A stretch of DNA of 64,000 nt from Brevipalpus yothersi (GCA_003956705.1 QZCP01000445.1:428017-492016), one strand, 5' to 3'; numbered from the stretch's first letter, positions 12,184-26,739 are shown. Program-made: numbers and translations. The notes: generated by a model not told the origin, from the sequence alone.

Positions 12184-14942
12184 TACTCTGAAAGACCATG
12201 AAAGGAATAGCATCAGCCTCTCTAACTCTATCATCCATCCATTCATCCAGAACGAAGAACAGTGTAGCATGTATAACAACTCTGAGCTTACCCTAAATTC
12301 GTACTCTGTATAAGAATATATGTGTCTGATAAATTCGATGGAACAATGACCCATATATTTCCACAACAACAAAGCAGTGGTCAGTCAGAAAAAGAGATTC
12401 TTTCCATCACTACATTGTGTATTAGCCATGTTGATTTCAGACGAACACATTCGATCATTCTTGGTGAACGAATAAAATTCACAATCTGACATGAAATAGA
12501 TATATTTTCCATTATCTACACCCTCAAGACTGAATACATTTCAAGTGGAAGAAAAAATATTCATCTCTCTTCTTGTTTGCTATTCTTACTCTCTTCTTCA
12601 TCATATTCTCTAGCCAACACTATCGATAGGGAAGATGAGAAACATGTTCATGTTTGTGAAAAAAAATTTAAATGATTGCTAAATAGCTTCTCTCTTTTTA
12701 CAAACTTTTCAATTTAGACTATCTAAATAGCGGTCATTTTCTCTCACCTCATGATGTCCATTGTTGAGAGTTCCAAACTGACCATCTACCATTTATGTGT
12801 GAATACATGGACAACACATCTCTCATGAACTATTCACAGTTTGTTCTCATGATCAACACTGGCTCTGTTTTACATACAAAAAACAATCAACTGCTGAGCT
12901 ATGACCTCTCACACATCGACCCACAAAAGTTAATCAAGGTTGGTGCCGATTAACCGGAAAGTATTCTTCTCTCTTTCACTTTGATCTTTTTTCTCTATCC
13001 ATTCTCTCTCAGAATACTCTCTCAAAAATGATCCCAACAATTGTGATTATGACTTCAATTGATAAGACGTTCAATCGTTCATCTTAATTATGATCACTTA
13101 AAATCGCGTGTTTAATCTTCATTACACTTCACTCCTCTCTGGTTCTCTCTCTTCTCTATCCAGCCTCCTCCATCCTCTTCTGATCAGAGTATTCTAATAA
13201 ATAAAAAAAGTTCCAACGATACATATACTATGACCTACTCACGCCCATCATTGGTAACCTGTTGATCTGTCAGCTTATCCATCTTAATCTGTACCAACCT
13301 TACCTATCCAAGCCTTCATAGACCTCTACAGCCACGAATAGTGCAACTACTATAACCAACTTCACCACTTGATCATACTTGCTTGCCCTCGCTTGATCAT
13401 CATTTGATCAAGAATCACGCCAATTCATAAAGGTACACACACATATATAAATACATATGAACAGGTAACTGAACGAACGAGTATCATCTTAATCATTTTT
13501 TTTCTTCTATCCTCTCTTCTCAAGCTGTGCATGGAGAAGATTATCCATCAGGTATGAAAAGGCAACATATCAATGTGTCTATTAAATTCGTGCATCTGGC
13601 ATGAAAAAAATATTCGAGGAGTTTTTCCTTTGAACTTTTGAAAGATATTCACGTTGGTAATCGACATTAGAAGATTTTAGCTATTTGACTGAAAATTAGT
13701 CTTCTTAGAACCAAAATTCGATTTTCTGATAAAATTATGACTTTTTCGGTTCTAAGTGACCGAAAGCTCTCATTTCATGGAGAAAATTTCAAGTTAGAAA
13801 AAGTTTTTCATGGCAAATGCATGAACTTAATAGACACACTGATATATGTTAAGCAATCGGTTAAGATTGGCATAGAGAGAGACTGCTATCATCACCATTT
13901 GATGGAAAAAAATTTGATTTGACTTTCAAATGTTGAAAATCAAAATTGTTGATTACTATTGCTACCTTTTCCCCATTCACTCAAGTGTTAACAATCGTGA
14001 TCTATGGTGTTTCAATATATTTCTTTTTTCCACAAAATCGTGGTGAAAAAAAGAGGAAGCATGCCATATTTTGACATATTTTAACACCGAAAATATGTAT
14101 AAATTGAATTGAATAAGTAGCAGAAGTAAAAAGAAATAATATCTTCTCTAAGCCACTGTTTTGCCACTTTACAGCATGGTGTTTCGGAACCTTTGAGAAA
14201 AAATTATCCACGATCTGCACCTTAATCAAGTGTATGTTTTGTGTGTATATAACATACCATGTATATGTGTGGATCCAAAGTTTTTTGCTCTTTTATTGCC
14301 CCATGGCCATTGGCACCCAATAGCGTTTAGAGGGCTGAATAATCCGAATGTTGTATAATTATAAGTCATCGTGAGAATAGTTTCAAATTTTTGTTCGATT
14401 ACCCGTTGAGTACTCTTCACCCAATAGCCTTCCGGCTATTTTGATGTGTTGATAGCACATATGTATATATGCACACACATGTGAGGGTATGTGTTTTATT
14501 CCGGATTCTGTCCATCTTATGGATGGGCTAAGCATGGGATGTAAGTAAATAAAATATGAGTTAAAATCAAAGTGATTGCTCATATGACGGAAGAAAGTGG
14601 TGGCCACCAAAATAAAAATGGCGGGAAACCATACTACATTCTGTAAGAACATCGAGAATGTTTCAAGAAGAATAAATTATGTTTGCCCAATAATCAGTGT
14701 AAACCGTTAATTTTGTCGATTCAGCAGGCAATGCTCAAGTGTTCAAGCATTGAACATAGATGTGTAGTTACTGATGATATCATAATTGAATTTGTTACCA
14801 TTCCTTTTTACAGGAAGAACAAGAATCATTTCCAATCAATCGTCTGGATCCTTTCATTTGATAACGATGAAAACGATTTAAAATGCTCGAGGCTCCAAGT
14901 TTTTTCTAGTAGGAGGAAAATAGAAAGTTCATACACCATGTG

Positions 14943-15013
14943 TACCGTTATTTATGAGCAAAGTTTTCTAAAAAGTTCTTGTACAAATAAATGTACTTGT
15001 CTGTGTAACGGTA
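14943..15013. promoter_or_regulatory. Inverted pair of TAACGGTA motifs
   Basis: TACCGTTA at 14943-14950 and its reverse complement TAACGGTA at 15006-15013 lie 63 bases apart, directly before a long CT tract. The 8-mer is strongly over-represented in the window. Its core resembles the YAACNG-type site bound by Myb proteins. Any regulatory role is inference. Confidence 0.25.
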
Positions 15014-15017
15014 AATG

Positions 15018-15019
<2 letters not shown>

Positions 15020-15081
<62 letters not shown>
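15020..15081. repeat. (CT)n microsatellite
   Basis: Perfect CT tract of about 62 bases, preceded within 80 bases by two oppositely oriented copies of the TAACGGTA motif. Confidence 0.98.
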
Positions 15082-15083
<2 letters not shown>

Positions 15084-15310
15084 CTGACCTTAACCATTAT
15101 CATTTATGAGAATCTTTCACCTTTTCTACCTGATTTAACGACGGAAGCTGAGATTGGCTCATGTTCTTTGGATTTTTATTTTCATTTCTCTCACATGATC
15201 ACTTCTTCTGATCTTCTGATGCTTAGAAGATGAGAATCTCTTTCCCTCTTTTATCAATGGAAAAAGCCTTTCAGGAGCAAACAAGATTAATGGATGCTCA
15301 AAGAGCAAAG

Positions 15311-15341
<31 letters not shown>

Positions 15342-16640
15342 AGAAAGTTGATCTTCAGGTCATACACTAGTGAATGGACTGAATGAAGAGGAGAGAATTT
15401 TGAAAGCGAGCAATTCATGATCAGCTCAATTTTGTTAGTGAATTATTATCAAGACCTATTCAGCGTAACTAAAGCTTGAACTGCTACAAAGTTATGCCTT
15501 GATTTGGGAGAATTGGGTAAATTCGATTGTGAACCATTTACAAAGTCCAAGGATGTGTGGAAAAATTTTTCTTTCATTCTTGATCGATTTTGATTTGATC
15601 TGATTTTTATCATTTATTCCATCTTGAAACACTTCGTCTACTGTACTAACACTGCAACATTGGAGAGCCCTACTAAATCAATCAATCATCAGTGGCTTGG
15701 AATATTTTAATTAATCACCATTTTGGTGGCCAAATTTTTATCTACTCAAACTGTGGTTACGATAACATGAACTTTTGAAGTATATAATTGATTAAAATTG
15801 ATGAAATAGCTCAAAGAATCATCTTTTTGTGACCAAACGATGACCAAAAATTCAAGTTAATTGGAGGTGATGTGGAAAAAACAACAATGATGATATTATG
15901 ATTGGAAAAGGTGAGAAAAAAATTAATGAGGATCATATGTCAGGTGATAATAAAAAATATTAGCCCAAAATCACGCTTCATGATGGTCAATATCAATGTG
16001 GTTTAGGGTATTATTTTTGCTTCTGCTTTCCATTGCCTCCATCATGTAACATTTGAAAGGCATTTAGTTGACAACCGAAAAAAAGATAAAACAAAAATCA
16101 CGGCTTTTTCAATCATCGCATATGTATGTACCGTTATTTTTGCTTTTTCAGGTATAATTTGCCAACTTTTTTCTGAACTTTCAATCAAATTCAATGAAAA
16201 ACCCTACAGTTTTTCATTCACCAACTTAAGGCATCTTCCTTCTACTTAAATCTAAGCCTAAAGACTCTTAATGATAATGATGATGGAACATTAATAAAAA
16301 ATGATCCCAACGCAACATGGCCAAAAATTATGGTGTATATGCATTGAACGTGAGCTGTAAATGTATAAGATTCACATGAGCATCCAATAAGTGGTTGAGG
16401 TCAAAAGGGAATACATATACATACATGTATTATATTTATCTTCTTACCTGAATGGCTCATTGGCTTTGAGAATAAAGTTATTGGTGTGAGAGATGAAAAG
16501 TAATAAGAGTAAGTAGTGTATTATCATGGTTATGATAAGCTAATTTATCAAGCATGGCCAAAATTTTTTTCAACAAAATATTGCTGAAATAGAAATAGAA
16601 TTTTACAAATTGTTTTATTATCATGATACTGATTATCGTT

Positions 16641-16706
16641 TGTGTTTATGTGTGTGTGTGGGAATAATGCAATTTATATTGTATACCACACACATACACA
16701 CACACA
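16641..16706. repeat. TG/CA inverted repeat able to form a hairpin
   Basis: A left arm of TG dinucleotides (16641-16662) is followed, about 23 bases later, by a right arm of CA dinucleotides (16686-16706). The arms are near-complementary. It is a simple-sequence palindrome; nothing suggests it encodes a structured RNA gene. Confidence 0.6.
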
Positions 16707-18053
16707 CCACAATGTGTGTTCCACTAACGAGCTAGAGAAGATGTAAAATGTAAGGAAGAAGATCATTTATCCAAGAATTGCATAAGATAGCCTAGACCTT
16801 CTCATCATCATAATGAGATCAACAAGATACAGCGAAAAAGTGGTTCCTCTAAAGTAGATAGCTTGAAGTGCATCAAATGGACTTCTTTTCACTTCTTTCT
16901 CTCATGATACAGATTTTTTTTGTGTTCATTCAAAAATCATCATTATTCAATGAATGAAGTGAAAAGCTTCTTTTATTACTCGGTGTATCTCTCTCTCTCT
17001 CTTTCTCTTTCTATCTTTCTCTCACTTCTGATTATGATTCATTTAAAGCTTTTATACACGGTTTTGGGAGAAGGAAGAGAGGAAAAATAGTTGAAATTTT
17101 TTCGTCTGACATCCAGCAAACTAGCGGATATCATCCAAGAAGCATCGTGACAGACAGATTGTGGATATGTCTCAGTTTGGCTCCTTAACAAACATGTTAT
17201 AAGATGGATGAGAAGCTGGTAAAGATCAACACGTTCAATTGAATCCCAAGTGGGGAAGTCCATGTGAAGGTGAGAAAAATAATGGGTCAAAACGTGTGAA
17301 TCTTCGGTGTCTGTATGTGTGTGTATGTGTTGTTGAAATGATAATGGAGAGATAATAATTGAAACTATTTGAAAAATGAGAAAGAAAGAAAGAGAGAAAG
17401 AGACTCGCAGATATATTTTATGGGAAAAGAATATTGGTTACGAATAAATGGTCTGGAAAATTTTTGTTTAAATAAATAACCGAAATATTTTCACATCATC
17501 AGTACCACCAAGTCATCATCATTGAAACATTCGATTATATTGGAGAAAAAAATTGCGGATGATGATAAAGTGATTTTCCAGTAGTGTTCAGGGAATGTAG
17601 TATATTATCTGATAGGATTGAATTTGATTTAATCGAGCAAAACGATGATATTGATTCATATTCAAGGTCAATAATTGACTTACTGTTCATCTTATTCAAC
17701 AGTAGTGAGATTTAAATTCAGCAGAACGATGATATTTTCCTTCTAAATGTTATCCATCATACTAAATGCTACATGTTTCCATTCACAGGCTTAATAATCA
17801 TCATCCAGGTCAATCGAACACGTCAAAAATCACTTGAATCAATAAAAAGCCTTCACATTCACATTTCGAATGGTCTCTAATGATACCACAACCGACACTG
17901 GTCAAGCCAAAAATATGTACACATCTCTGATTGATCAGACTGGCACCATTTACAAATTCTTGCGTGCTGATAGAATATTGATAAATCAAGATTTAAATTT
18001 TCATCCTCATCTTGGACGAAACGAATTTTCTCTCTCTTTCATTCTCTCTCTCT

Positions 18054-18153
18054 NNNNNNNNNNNNNNNNNNNNNNNNNNNNNNNNNNNNNNNNNNNNNNN
18101 NNNNNNNNNNNNNNNNNNNNNNNNNNNNNNNNNNNNNNNNNNNNNNNNNNNNN
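18054..18153. other. Assembly gap of 100 N
   Basis: Exactly 100 N bases, the usual placeholder for a gap of unknown size. The left flank is a CT-rich tract, so the break was probably caused by a CT microsatellite. Open frames drawn through the N run are artefacts. Confidence 0.98.
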
Positions 18154-20632
18154 CCTTAATTGTTCAATTTTCTCTTCTTATCATTTCTAGCTCCGCTTGA
18201 TTATCATGAATTTTTGCAGTTACTATTCCAGCCCATTCAACGTGAATTGTATACTTCTTCTTCTTCTTCGATCCGTTTTTCTATTACATCCTTCATCAGT
18301 GGCATATTAGTTCCAAATAAATGAAAAACTTATCTCCATAACACACATCATCATTCTTAGTGTTTTTTTTCTATTTTCACTCCATACATGCCGGGTTTGA
18401 AGATTCATGTTCATCCCACAAATCACCACCTCAATCATCATCAGCAACATTTACTGGAAATTGTTCAAAAAAATGTGAACTCCACCATTGCATGGTCCCG
18501 AATATCATGTTGATAAATATATATATATATACCCAAGTACTTGGGACAGAACGGGACATTATATAACATATAATGGCGTGACATAAGATTTTCACCACTT
18601 TTTTTCAACATGTTTCTCATTTGCCCAGAACATTTCAATCGTCTTTCAACTTGCCTCTGCACCTCGTTCTGGGTAGAGAATATATTGGTATAACTATCAA
18701 TTTGAGTTCATCACTTAAGAGGTTCTCTCACTTTTTCGCTTCCTTTTTCATGGGGAGACAGAAAAGATGGAATTGAAAGGAAGAGAAAAAAAGATGAAAA
18801 TTTATCGCTCAATGATTCAACATGTGCACAAAATTAGTAAAAACAAAGCATTATAAAGTATTATGAATGGTAGTAGGAGAAAAAGAAGAACACTTCATAC
18901 ATTAGGAAGACACTTTCGAGTAGGAAATATGAAATTCCAGCTAATTTATGGGATGATCATTGATGCAAGAAGCAAATCAGATTATTTTTTTCTCTCTCTT
19001 TCTCGCTCTTTTTTCCAAAACTATTTGCTATTTTCGGTCCAAAACATGCACTTCTGGTCAGGAAGGGCTTCATGGAACTTGTGAAACTTGCTTCCGACTG
19101 AGGTGAAAAAAATTCTGTTCAGTATATAAAGTTTTCTTGTACCGAACATACATACACACACATGTGTGTAATGTGATGATGAAAATTTTTTTCTCTTGAA
19201 GAACCAGAGGACTTGTTCATGGATACCAAACTTGATTCAACATGTCACAGCTTCAGGCCACAAGCTTTTTTGGTGATCCAAAGATGGTGATCATAAGTTT
19301 TGGGCCTTGCCAAGGTATGAAAGCATCAACAGTAACCTGTCTCCGATATAATCAACTGATTATCTGATAAGATGAGTAGCTTTTTGTTCTGTGAAATCTC
19401 TTTCCAAATCAAAGTCATGTGTGAATGCGTTGAAAAGCGTTTTGTCCGTGGATACACAATTCAGATCATTTTTAGCCCAGTAATTGATGCTCAAAAGATG
19501 GCCTGTAATCCATCAGACAACGGTTTGCATCGATAACTTTATAGCCATTATTATACGCTTCATGAAATGGTCAATCAGATCTTTTAGTCCATATGTGTGT
19601 TATATATAGTGAGTCGGTCATTAGGATCAATCTATCCATGTCCATAGTTATAAAATAGAGCGTAAAATATCAATGAAACTAATCGCACAGTCTCTCTGTC
19701 TCTACATAATTGGGAAAGCTTTTTTCTCTCCTGTTGATTTTCACATCTCTATTTATTACAACAATAAAATGCATTCTTCATCTCTCCCTCTCTTTCCCTA
19801 ACCTTTCCACATTATTGGGCTTCTCAATCAACATGAAATGTCTATCATTTATCCATTGAAACAATTACCAACTAAGCGATACTCTAAGAAGTTCTATCAA
19901 GAGGAATGAAGAAGGAGAATTCATTCTTGAAGAGAGAGAAAGAGAGAAAGAAAGAGAGATATTGGGATGAGTAACTGGCTAGCTGGAATGGTTTCATTCA
20001 TTCATTTGATCCCCTCACAAAGTGGCTCGATACATAAAAATCAAACATCCGATCGAGCATCTCCATTATTATCATCATCTCAAACTATTTGTGAGAGGAA
20101 TAGAGAGAGAATGATTCATGTGCAGGTCAGTAGAACTTTGTGGCATGAAGTCAAGATAATAATCGTAATGGCGGGGGCGAAATAAATTTTTGTAGATCAT
20201 GAGAACAAACATTGAGGTTTAGCATTCTGGGAAGAGAGAGAGAAGAAGAATAAAGATGATGATAAACATGTGAATGGAGAAAAAGTATATTTATTGTGAT
20301 GTGTGATGTGTGTGAATTTGTTTGTTTGGATCCTTAAAATTGGATGAACAAGAATCAAAGGTCAAAAGTGGTTGATGAGGAGTGAGAAAAGTGGAGAGAG
20401 GAGAGAGGAAAGAGAAGAGAGAGAAGAGAGAAGAGAGGGAGGAAGACCACTGATGTGCGTGCAAATTTTCTTTCTCTCTCCCAAAATTTTTGAAGGTGGC
20501 CAACAACAACAACAACAACAAGAAAAAATGATGGACCGATGAAACCAGGTTAATAAGTCAGTGAAGAGAAGTGTTCTGATTCTTGAAACCTTCGGTAAGA
20601 AAGAATTTTCTTACGGTATTAATTTTTTTCCT

Positions 20633-20636
<4 letters not shown>

Positions 20637-20685
<49 letters not shown>
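20637..20685. repeat. (CT)n microsatellite
   Basis: Perfect CT tract in the gene-poor interval. A GA tract follows at 20806-20830, so the two could pair in a single strand. Confidence 0.97.
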
Positions 20686-20689
<4 letters not shown>

Positions 20690-20805
20690 GGCTTCAGTTA
20701 TGAATGAGAAAACGAAATGAACTGATGTTAGAAAATGATGGACGATAAAAATCAATTGATATTTAAAATTATTCATAAAAGGAGTTAAATTGAGATAGAT
20801 AAGCA

Positions 20806-20830
20806 AGAGAGAGAGAGAGAGAGAGAGAGA
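20806..20830. repeat. (AG)n microsatellite
   Basis: Perfect AG tract, complementary to the CT tract at 20637-20685. Confidence 0.97.
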
Positions 20831-21396
20831 ATTTTTGCTCTTTTTCAACACAACTTATTCGAGAATCACGATTATCGCATCATCTCTCTCCCCTCCATCC
20901 GGATGCAGGCTATTTTATTTCGAATAAAGATGAAAGCATAAACCAGTTCAAGAGGAAGAGGAAAATGTAAGAAGATGTGATACATGTGGGCCTTGGTGAG
21001 GGTGGATGGAGAGAGAGCAAAATGAGCAAGAAGTATTTTGAAAAGGCCTCATGAAAAATTTGGCAGCAATTAAGATAGTTTTATGAACTTTTCTTCTCAT
21101 TAATTACCTAAAGTATTGGAGAGGGAAATTCTGAGCAGATTCTTTCCCAACATTGATCAGATTATCACCGAGCCAGAATGCTATGTCCCACCAAGGGGAA
21201 GTATATTGGATTCAAGAAGATTTTGGAAGATGATGATATTTTACCGTTACTTTTCAGTTTACTGATGAAGATCTTTCGTCAGATCAATCGATAAACCGCT
21301 TTCATGAGGCTCTTGGGGCCAAGGCTGTTAAAAATTCTCCTCTTTTAATTAGAATTTCTCATGAAATTTTGAACCGGAAAATCTTTTCTCAAATAC

Positions 21397-21399
<3 letters not shown>

Positions 21400-21465
<66 letters not shown>
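21400..21465. repeat. (GA)n microsatellite
   Basis: Perfect GA tract of about 66 bases, one of the longest in the window. Confidence 0.98.
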
Positions 21466-21468
<3 letters not shown>

Positions 21469-24149
21469 CTCAATCAACATGCAAAAGAAGTCCAATCAAA
21501 TTAATTATTGAGGAACAGAATCGATGTCAAGTGATGGAACGTGAGTCTCAAGTGAGAAGCGAGTCATTACCATGATGACACAGGCACTTATAATTGGGTT
21601 CAGGTGAGGCAGAAAATCAAATCAAATTTTTTCTTCCAAAATTTATCACCTCCAACTTTATTGAGAGCTATGCTTACTAACTGTTTATTATTCATATAGT
21701 TTTATGAGAATCAAAAAGTGTTCTGGGAAAATAGATGTTTTCTTGTGAAATATCGAGTAAAATAAACAAGTGAGCGCGATCAATTCTTAATGGCCTGATT
21801 TTCAGATAATCATAACTCGGAAGCACTTTTTAATGATGATCAAATATTGTAACGGTAAAAATTGGCCCAAAAAAATCATGCACACTATATCACTGTGGGT
21901 GTTGATGGGAAGCGATGATCCGCTAACTTGGCTTGAGAAGCTTAACCTTATCTCATTATTACTGTATTACTATTATTATTCAATTCGGCTTAATATACAG
22001 AATTGGGTTCGGTACGATGATTTGAGATCAAGTAGCAAGTAGTGATTCTAGATGCTATTAACTGGTGATCCTGGAGAAAATAATTCAACTGATGATAATC
22101 AATTAGAACCACCTTTTCCATCATGAAACATCAAATGAGCCATGGCAATGAAATAAAAACAGTATTGAAGAAGAAATATTATTGTTATTATGATCTTTTT
22201 TTTTCTTCTCTACATGATAAAAGCATCAAAGCTTGCCTAATCCTTTGATCCGGAGTAAGTTTAACAGTCGTACATAATTTGGGCAAAAAGAAGAGAGAGA
22301 TACGATTTTCTAGGTGATTGATTTTCAATGTCTACATTATTATTGACAAATCATCATTATCATTCTATTTTTTGAGGTGATATTTTGTGAATTTTCTGTA
22401 CACCATAAGGATCCCAGATTGTTTCAACAATTATCAGACCAAATCGGAAACCAACTTGAACTTCTATCACATTTCCGTTGTAAGGAATACAAGGAGCACA
22501 ACGCTTATCGGAAATGCTGTTACTTTTTCTCTCCCACTCAACAACAGGGAAAAAAAGGGTTTCTCAAATTATGATACAATATCGATAAAAAATTTTAACA
22601 TATTTTTCGTGCCAAAAGTGATAGTTTGACTGTACGATAAGATGAGAAAGACCATGTTACTCGCTTTCTACTGATAACGATTGCCGAAAAAAAATAACAA
22701 AATTAGGTGAAGGAAAAATACTCTTTTTTTCTCTCTTTCAAAGCTCTCCGTTTTCGGCCAGGAAGCGGAACATAGAGTTATACACTATTTTGGTGAAGTG
22801 AAAAGTTTACAATATTACCTGGAAATAAAATCTATCATGTAAAGAATAGGGTAGAAAAGGGGATACTCATGGTATTGAGAGGGAGAGAGAGAGAGAAGAA
22901 TTAAAAGATGGAGGAGAGAGAGAGAGAGAGAGAGAGAAAAGTTCAGTGAAGATGGAGGTTTTTTTTCAATTTTCTCAACCATTAGTTCAAGTTGATTTTG
23001 CTTGAAAAGCAACAAACTTCCAATACAAAGGATATAGAGTGATGGTATACAATGACTGCTTGATGATGATCACTGCTCTTCCATGATATGCATGATGAAG
23101 GTGGAGAAAGATGATCAAGGTAGTAGTAGTAGTAGTAGTAATAGTGATGGTGTAGTAGTAGGAGAAGGAAAGCCTCCAGGCGATGGTGATGCCTTGTCTT
23201 CGAAAAAATCATCTTTTGTTACCATCTTGGAGATGAAAAAAAAATTATACACACTATTCTATTCATCATCATTCCGATGGAGAGGGAAAAGAGGACCAAA
23301 ATTTTGGCGCAAAAAGAAAGATAGAGAGAGAGAAAAAATATCGCCTCAATGAGAACAAAAGAATTTTTCCATCAAACTTTACTAATGTGTCCACACTTTG
23401 TCTGTTCACTACTCTCGAATGCCTCATCCTTCGATAATCAAGTGAGAAAAAAGAATCAACTCATAGTACAGATCTGATGTTGTTGTTGTTTTTTACTTCT
23501 TCTTCTTCTTCTTGTTTGCTCTTATTCATTCATCCATGGTCATTCATTACCATCATCATTGATGAGTATTTTGATTGAATCAGGTCGACCTGTTGAACAC
23601 TTTCCGGTCACCTAATACAGCATTTTCTCTATTTTGCTGTTGGGTGATGATGAAATTTGGACAAAAGAGAATAGTCCAAGTGAGATGTCATAGTTTTCAA
23701 CGTTAAAAAGTCGAAAATAGAGACTTTTCATGGACTCCGTCTGGACTGGGCTGACTAGGCTGTAATCATCTACAATCATGTCGGCATTAGAACAAAGTAG
23801 TGATAGATAGAGAGATGCCTTAAATCTTATCGCTTACGAAAGAATGAAGAGACAAAATCATCGGCATTTACTTGTAGGATGCTCAAAATCCAAAACATAA
23901 AATGAGTGAGGATCAATCATTCGAAAGCTTAAACAAAGACAATCAAGAATGATGATGATCAAGAACGCTTACTCTTTATCGATTTTGGGTTTGATGTAGA
24001 TGATAGAGTCAGATCCACTGGTCAAAAAGAGGTTTACAAAGTAACAATCAAATAGTCAAGTTAACCAGCAAATGGGCCTGAAATCAGGTCACTTTTGATC
24101 AACTGTAACGTTCGTTTCTTTTCATGTGCTTGTAACAGCCACAGGAAAA

Positions 24150-24153
<4 letters not shown>

Positions 24154-24204
<51 letters not shown>
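24154..24204. repeat. (GA)n microsatellite
   Basis: Perfect GA tract of about 51 bases. Confidence 0.98.
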
Positions 24205-24207
<3 letters not shown>

Positions 24208-26343
24208 GGATCAATCTACTGACCTTTTTCTTGTCATCTGTTTTTTAATGATGATGGTTGTAACCATGTTATGTCCATGAAGGAAGATGATTTTCATTGA
24301 CAAAAATCAGCGAAAATCAGTTGCGTGAATGAATCAGATCATTGAGTAGATGATGGTGATAATGAGTAAACATATGATGCAACCGTCTGAAGTTCAGTTC
24401 CCAGCCATCATTTTTTGGTCTCATTTATTGATGGCTGACAATTTGAAATTCTTTCCTGAATAAATAACTCCATCTTCTTCGCCAACAGCTGAACACGCAT
24501 TGCATGCTCACTGATTAGCAATGATTTGTGTTTCATGGAAAGCTGCAGATATCGGCCAAAATCGGAGATAACGAACATCCTGTGATAGTGAGCGATTTTT
24601 TTGGGACATTATCCTCCGATTCCAATGACCATGGAAAATTGTCCAGAGAAAGATAAAGAAAATCTTTCAGTTCCCCCTGATGGGAAAATTCCACTCTCAT
24701 ACGGAGAGTTCCATAAGTTTCTTGAAAAATTAGAGCACTGAGTTTGCAATCATTGTGAATCAATGAATTAAATTAGGATCAAAATTGGAAGTTAGTTCAT
24801 CTGGTCTTGTAGACCTGATGATCAATATCAAGAATTGGTTATTTAAGAAGGATTTGTAATTTGAATGAACTTATGCACTCAATTTTTGGCTCGAATTTTC
24901 AAGACAAATTTCGTATTACATACATTGTATTTCCGTATTTCATCAGATAATCCATAGAAATCGTTGGAAAATGATTAGCAGATCAATTGTATGAAATTCG
25001 TTAATAAAAAGAGCAAAATATGCATAAATCTGAGAAAAGTTCAAGACTGTAAGCTAATTTGAGGTCCGAAAGTCGAACAATGTATTACGAAGTATATCTA
25101 CACTAAGCTTTCATATGAATGATACTTACCGTTATGAGAAATGTGTGTTCCGGTCCAACTGATTCGAATGAAGTCATCAAAAGTTGACAACGATGTGAGT
25201 ATTTGACTGAAAAATATTTCTCGGAAATGATATTAGTGGGATGAGAGAGAGAGAGAGGAGGCCAGAATCACAAAGAATGAAGAGTCAAAAATGACTTCAC
25301 ACCTGAGCGATTTTTGCTTATGTGGATTTGCGATGGGAATATTTTGGCTAAAATTGATGTGAGCTCAATCATAATGGTATGAATGAACAGACTTGATTGT
25401 AGTGAAGCTGATTGGATTAGAAGAAAAAAATATTTCTACAGCTAAGGGAGTCAATATATTGCACAACATCGATCTTGAAGATATCGATTTGATTGAGGGA
25501 TAAGATTCAGGCCAAAATACCATATTGGTTCCCATGTGAAAAGTTGAGATTAAAAAATTCTTCGTTCCTCTCATGATAGATAAGAGATATCTAATCAAGT
25601 TGACAATACATAACATCGGACGCAAAGTCGCTTCCTCATTATTGGAATTGTTGGGAAACTCAACTCAGAAAGCAAACGAAATCAATGATGATTCAATCAT
25701 AGCCAAAGATAATGCCGACGAGATCATCAAGTCAACGTTAGGCTTTCGGGGACGAAGAAATTGATCTCGATCAATAATTCTTCCTTCTCAATCTTAATAC
25801 TTGACTTATGGAGCAATGAGAAGTTCATAATGGAATGGGAATCTTTGAAGCACACTTGTTGCATAGATTTTTGTCGAAATATGGCTTGCTGAGTAAATAT
25901 CATTAACTCCATGGGTCCTGATGATATTGTAATTGCTTTTGTGATGCAATTTCCAGCCTTTTTTTCAGAAAATAGATGGTTGCTCAGCTACATCATTGTA
26001 TTTTGAGGTATCTCATGGCGCAGAAATGAATAGATTGATGGATGAGTAATGAATAATCGTCAGATCGATGCTGATTTATTTCATGGATCCCAATCGTGTG
26101 ATCATATGAAGATCCGTAGACAAGTTAAATCAACTCATATATGCTTGGTGATACAAATTTTGAAAAAATTACAATCCTTTATACGGCAAACATTTGAATT
26201 TTGATATTCTCGGATAAACTGAGGGGGAATAGACGTTTCCATTTACTATGGCGGAGAAGAAAATTGATTTTCATCTGACGCTGAAGTGATATAAAGATGA
26301 TGCATTCTTTAAAGAAGATTCGATGTTTCAGATTGATATGAAT

Positions 26344-26349
26344 TTTATT
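26344..26349 (-). terminator. ZNF706: Poly(A) signal AATAAA for the ZNF706 homologue
   Basis: TTTATT on the + strand, read as AATAAA on the - strand, lies 86 bases beyond the TAA stop of the ZNF706 gene. Its position suits the transcript end, though no cleavage site was observed. Confidence 0.5.
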
Positions 26350-26434
26350 GGATCAGTGTTGACCATCAATTATGCTTTTGATCTTGTGAATGAAGATGAT
26401 CCCGTAAAGAAAAAAAATATGTAATATCTAATAT

Positions 26435-26739
26435 TTAAGCGGTAACTTCCTTCAAATCTTCTGGCATAGGTGCTTTTGGATGTTTATTTTCAAAGTGTTG
26501 CTTGTATGTTTTCGGATCAGGCCTAATGAACAGAAACAGAAACAATTAACATCATATATTGTATCAAGATCGCAATTCAAATTGATATTAACTTACATTT
26601 GAGCCTTGCAAACAGAACAAGTAAATTGTAGAGCTTTTTGGGCAGCAGCCTTTTGGTCGTGTCCTTGTTGCTTTTTTAGATCTTGCTGTTTTTTGGCAGC
26701 TTTCTGTTGTGATTGAATTTTTTGTTGTCCTCGAGCCAT
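26435..26739 (-). CDS. ZNF706: ZNF706 homologue, small single C2H2 zinc-finger protein (two exons)
   Basis: Exon 1 is complement 26597-26739 and exon 2 complement 26435-26522, joined in phase 2 across a 74-base GT-AG intron (AAT/GTAAGT, TTAG/GCC). The product is 76 residues, the same length as vertebrate ZNF706. It begins MARGQQKIQSQQKAAKKQQ, then has a Lys/Gln-rich low-complexity half and one C2H2 finger with C41, C44, H57 and H62. The tail PDPKTYKQHFENKHPK followed by PMPEDL is typical of the family. Family members are small conserved proteins linked in vertebrates to transcriptional repression and stem-cell differentiation; the N-terminal part resembles SERF/4F5 proteins. An extended open frame upstream of the ATG is probably 5' untranslated sequence. 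The gene diverges from CCT5. Confidence 0.95.

Larger units (their letters stand above)
8054..26343. other. Long gene-poor interval
   Basis: About 18 kb between the Ser-rich protein gene and ZNF706 with no gene I can support. The longest open frames (for example 11385-11702 and 14683-15018, both +) lack conserved motifs and are no longer than chance frames expected over this distance. The region holds long CT/GA microsatellites, a CA/TG inverted repeat at 16641-16706, a 100-N gap, and a few C+G-rich patches near 9500, 9715, 10560-10620 and 10735-10790 that stand out from the AT-rich background. Long introns or non-coding transcripts are possible but not demonstrable here. Confidence 0.6.

Noticed and set aside
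14683..15018. 111-codon open frame
   Set aside because: AT-driven composition and no recognisable motif; ends at a microsatellite.
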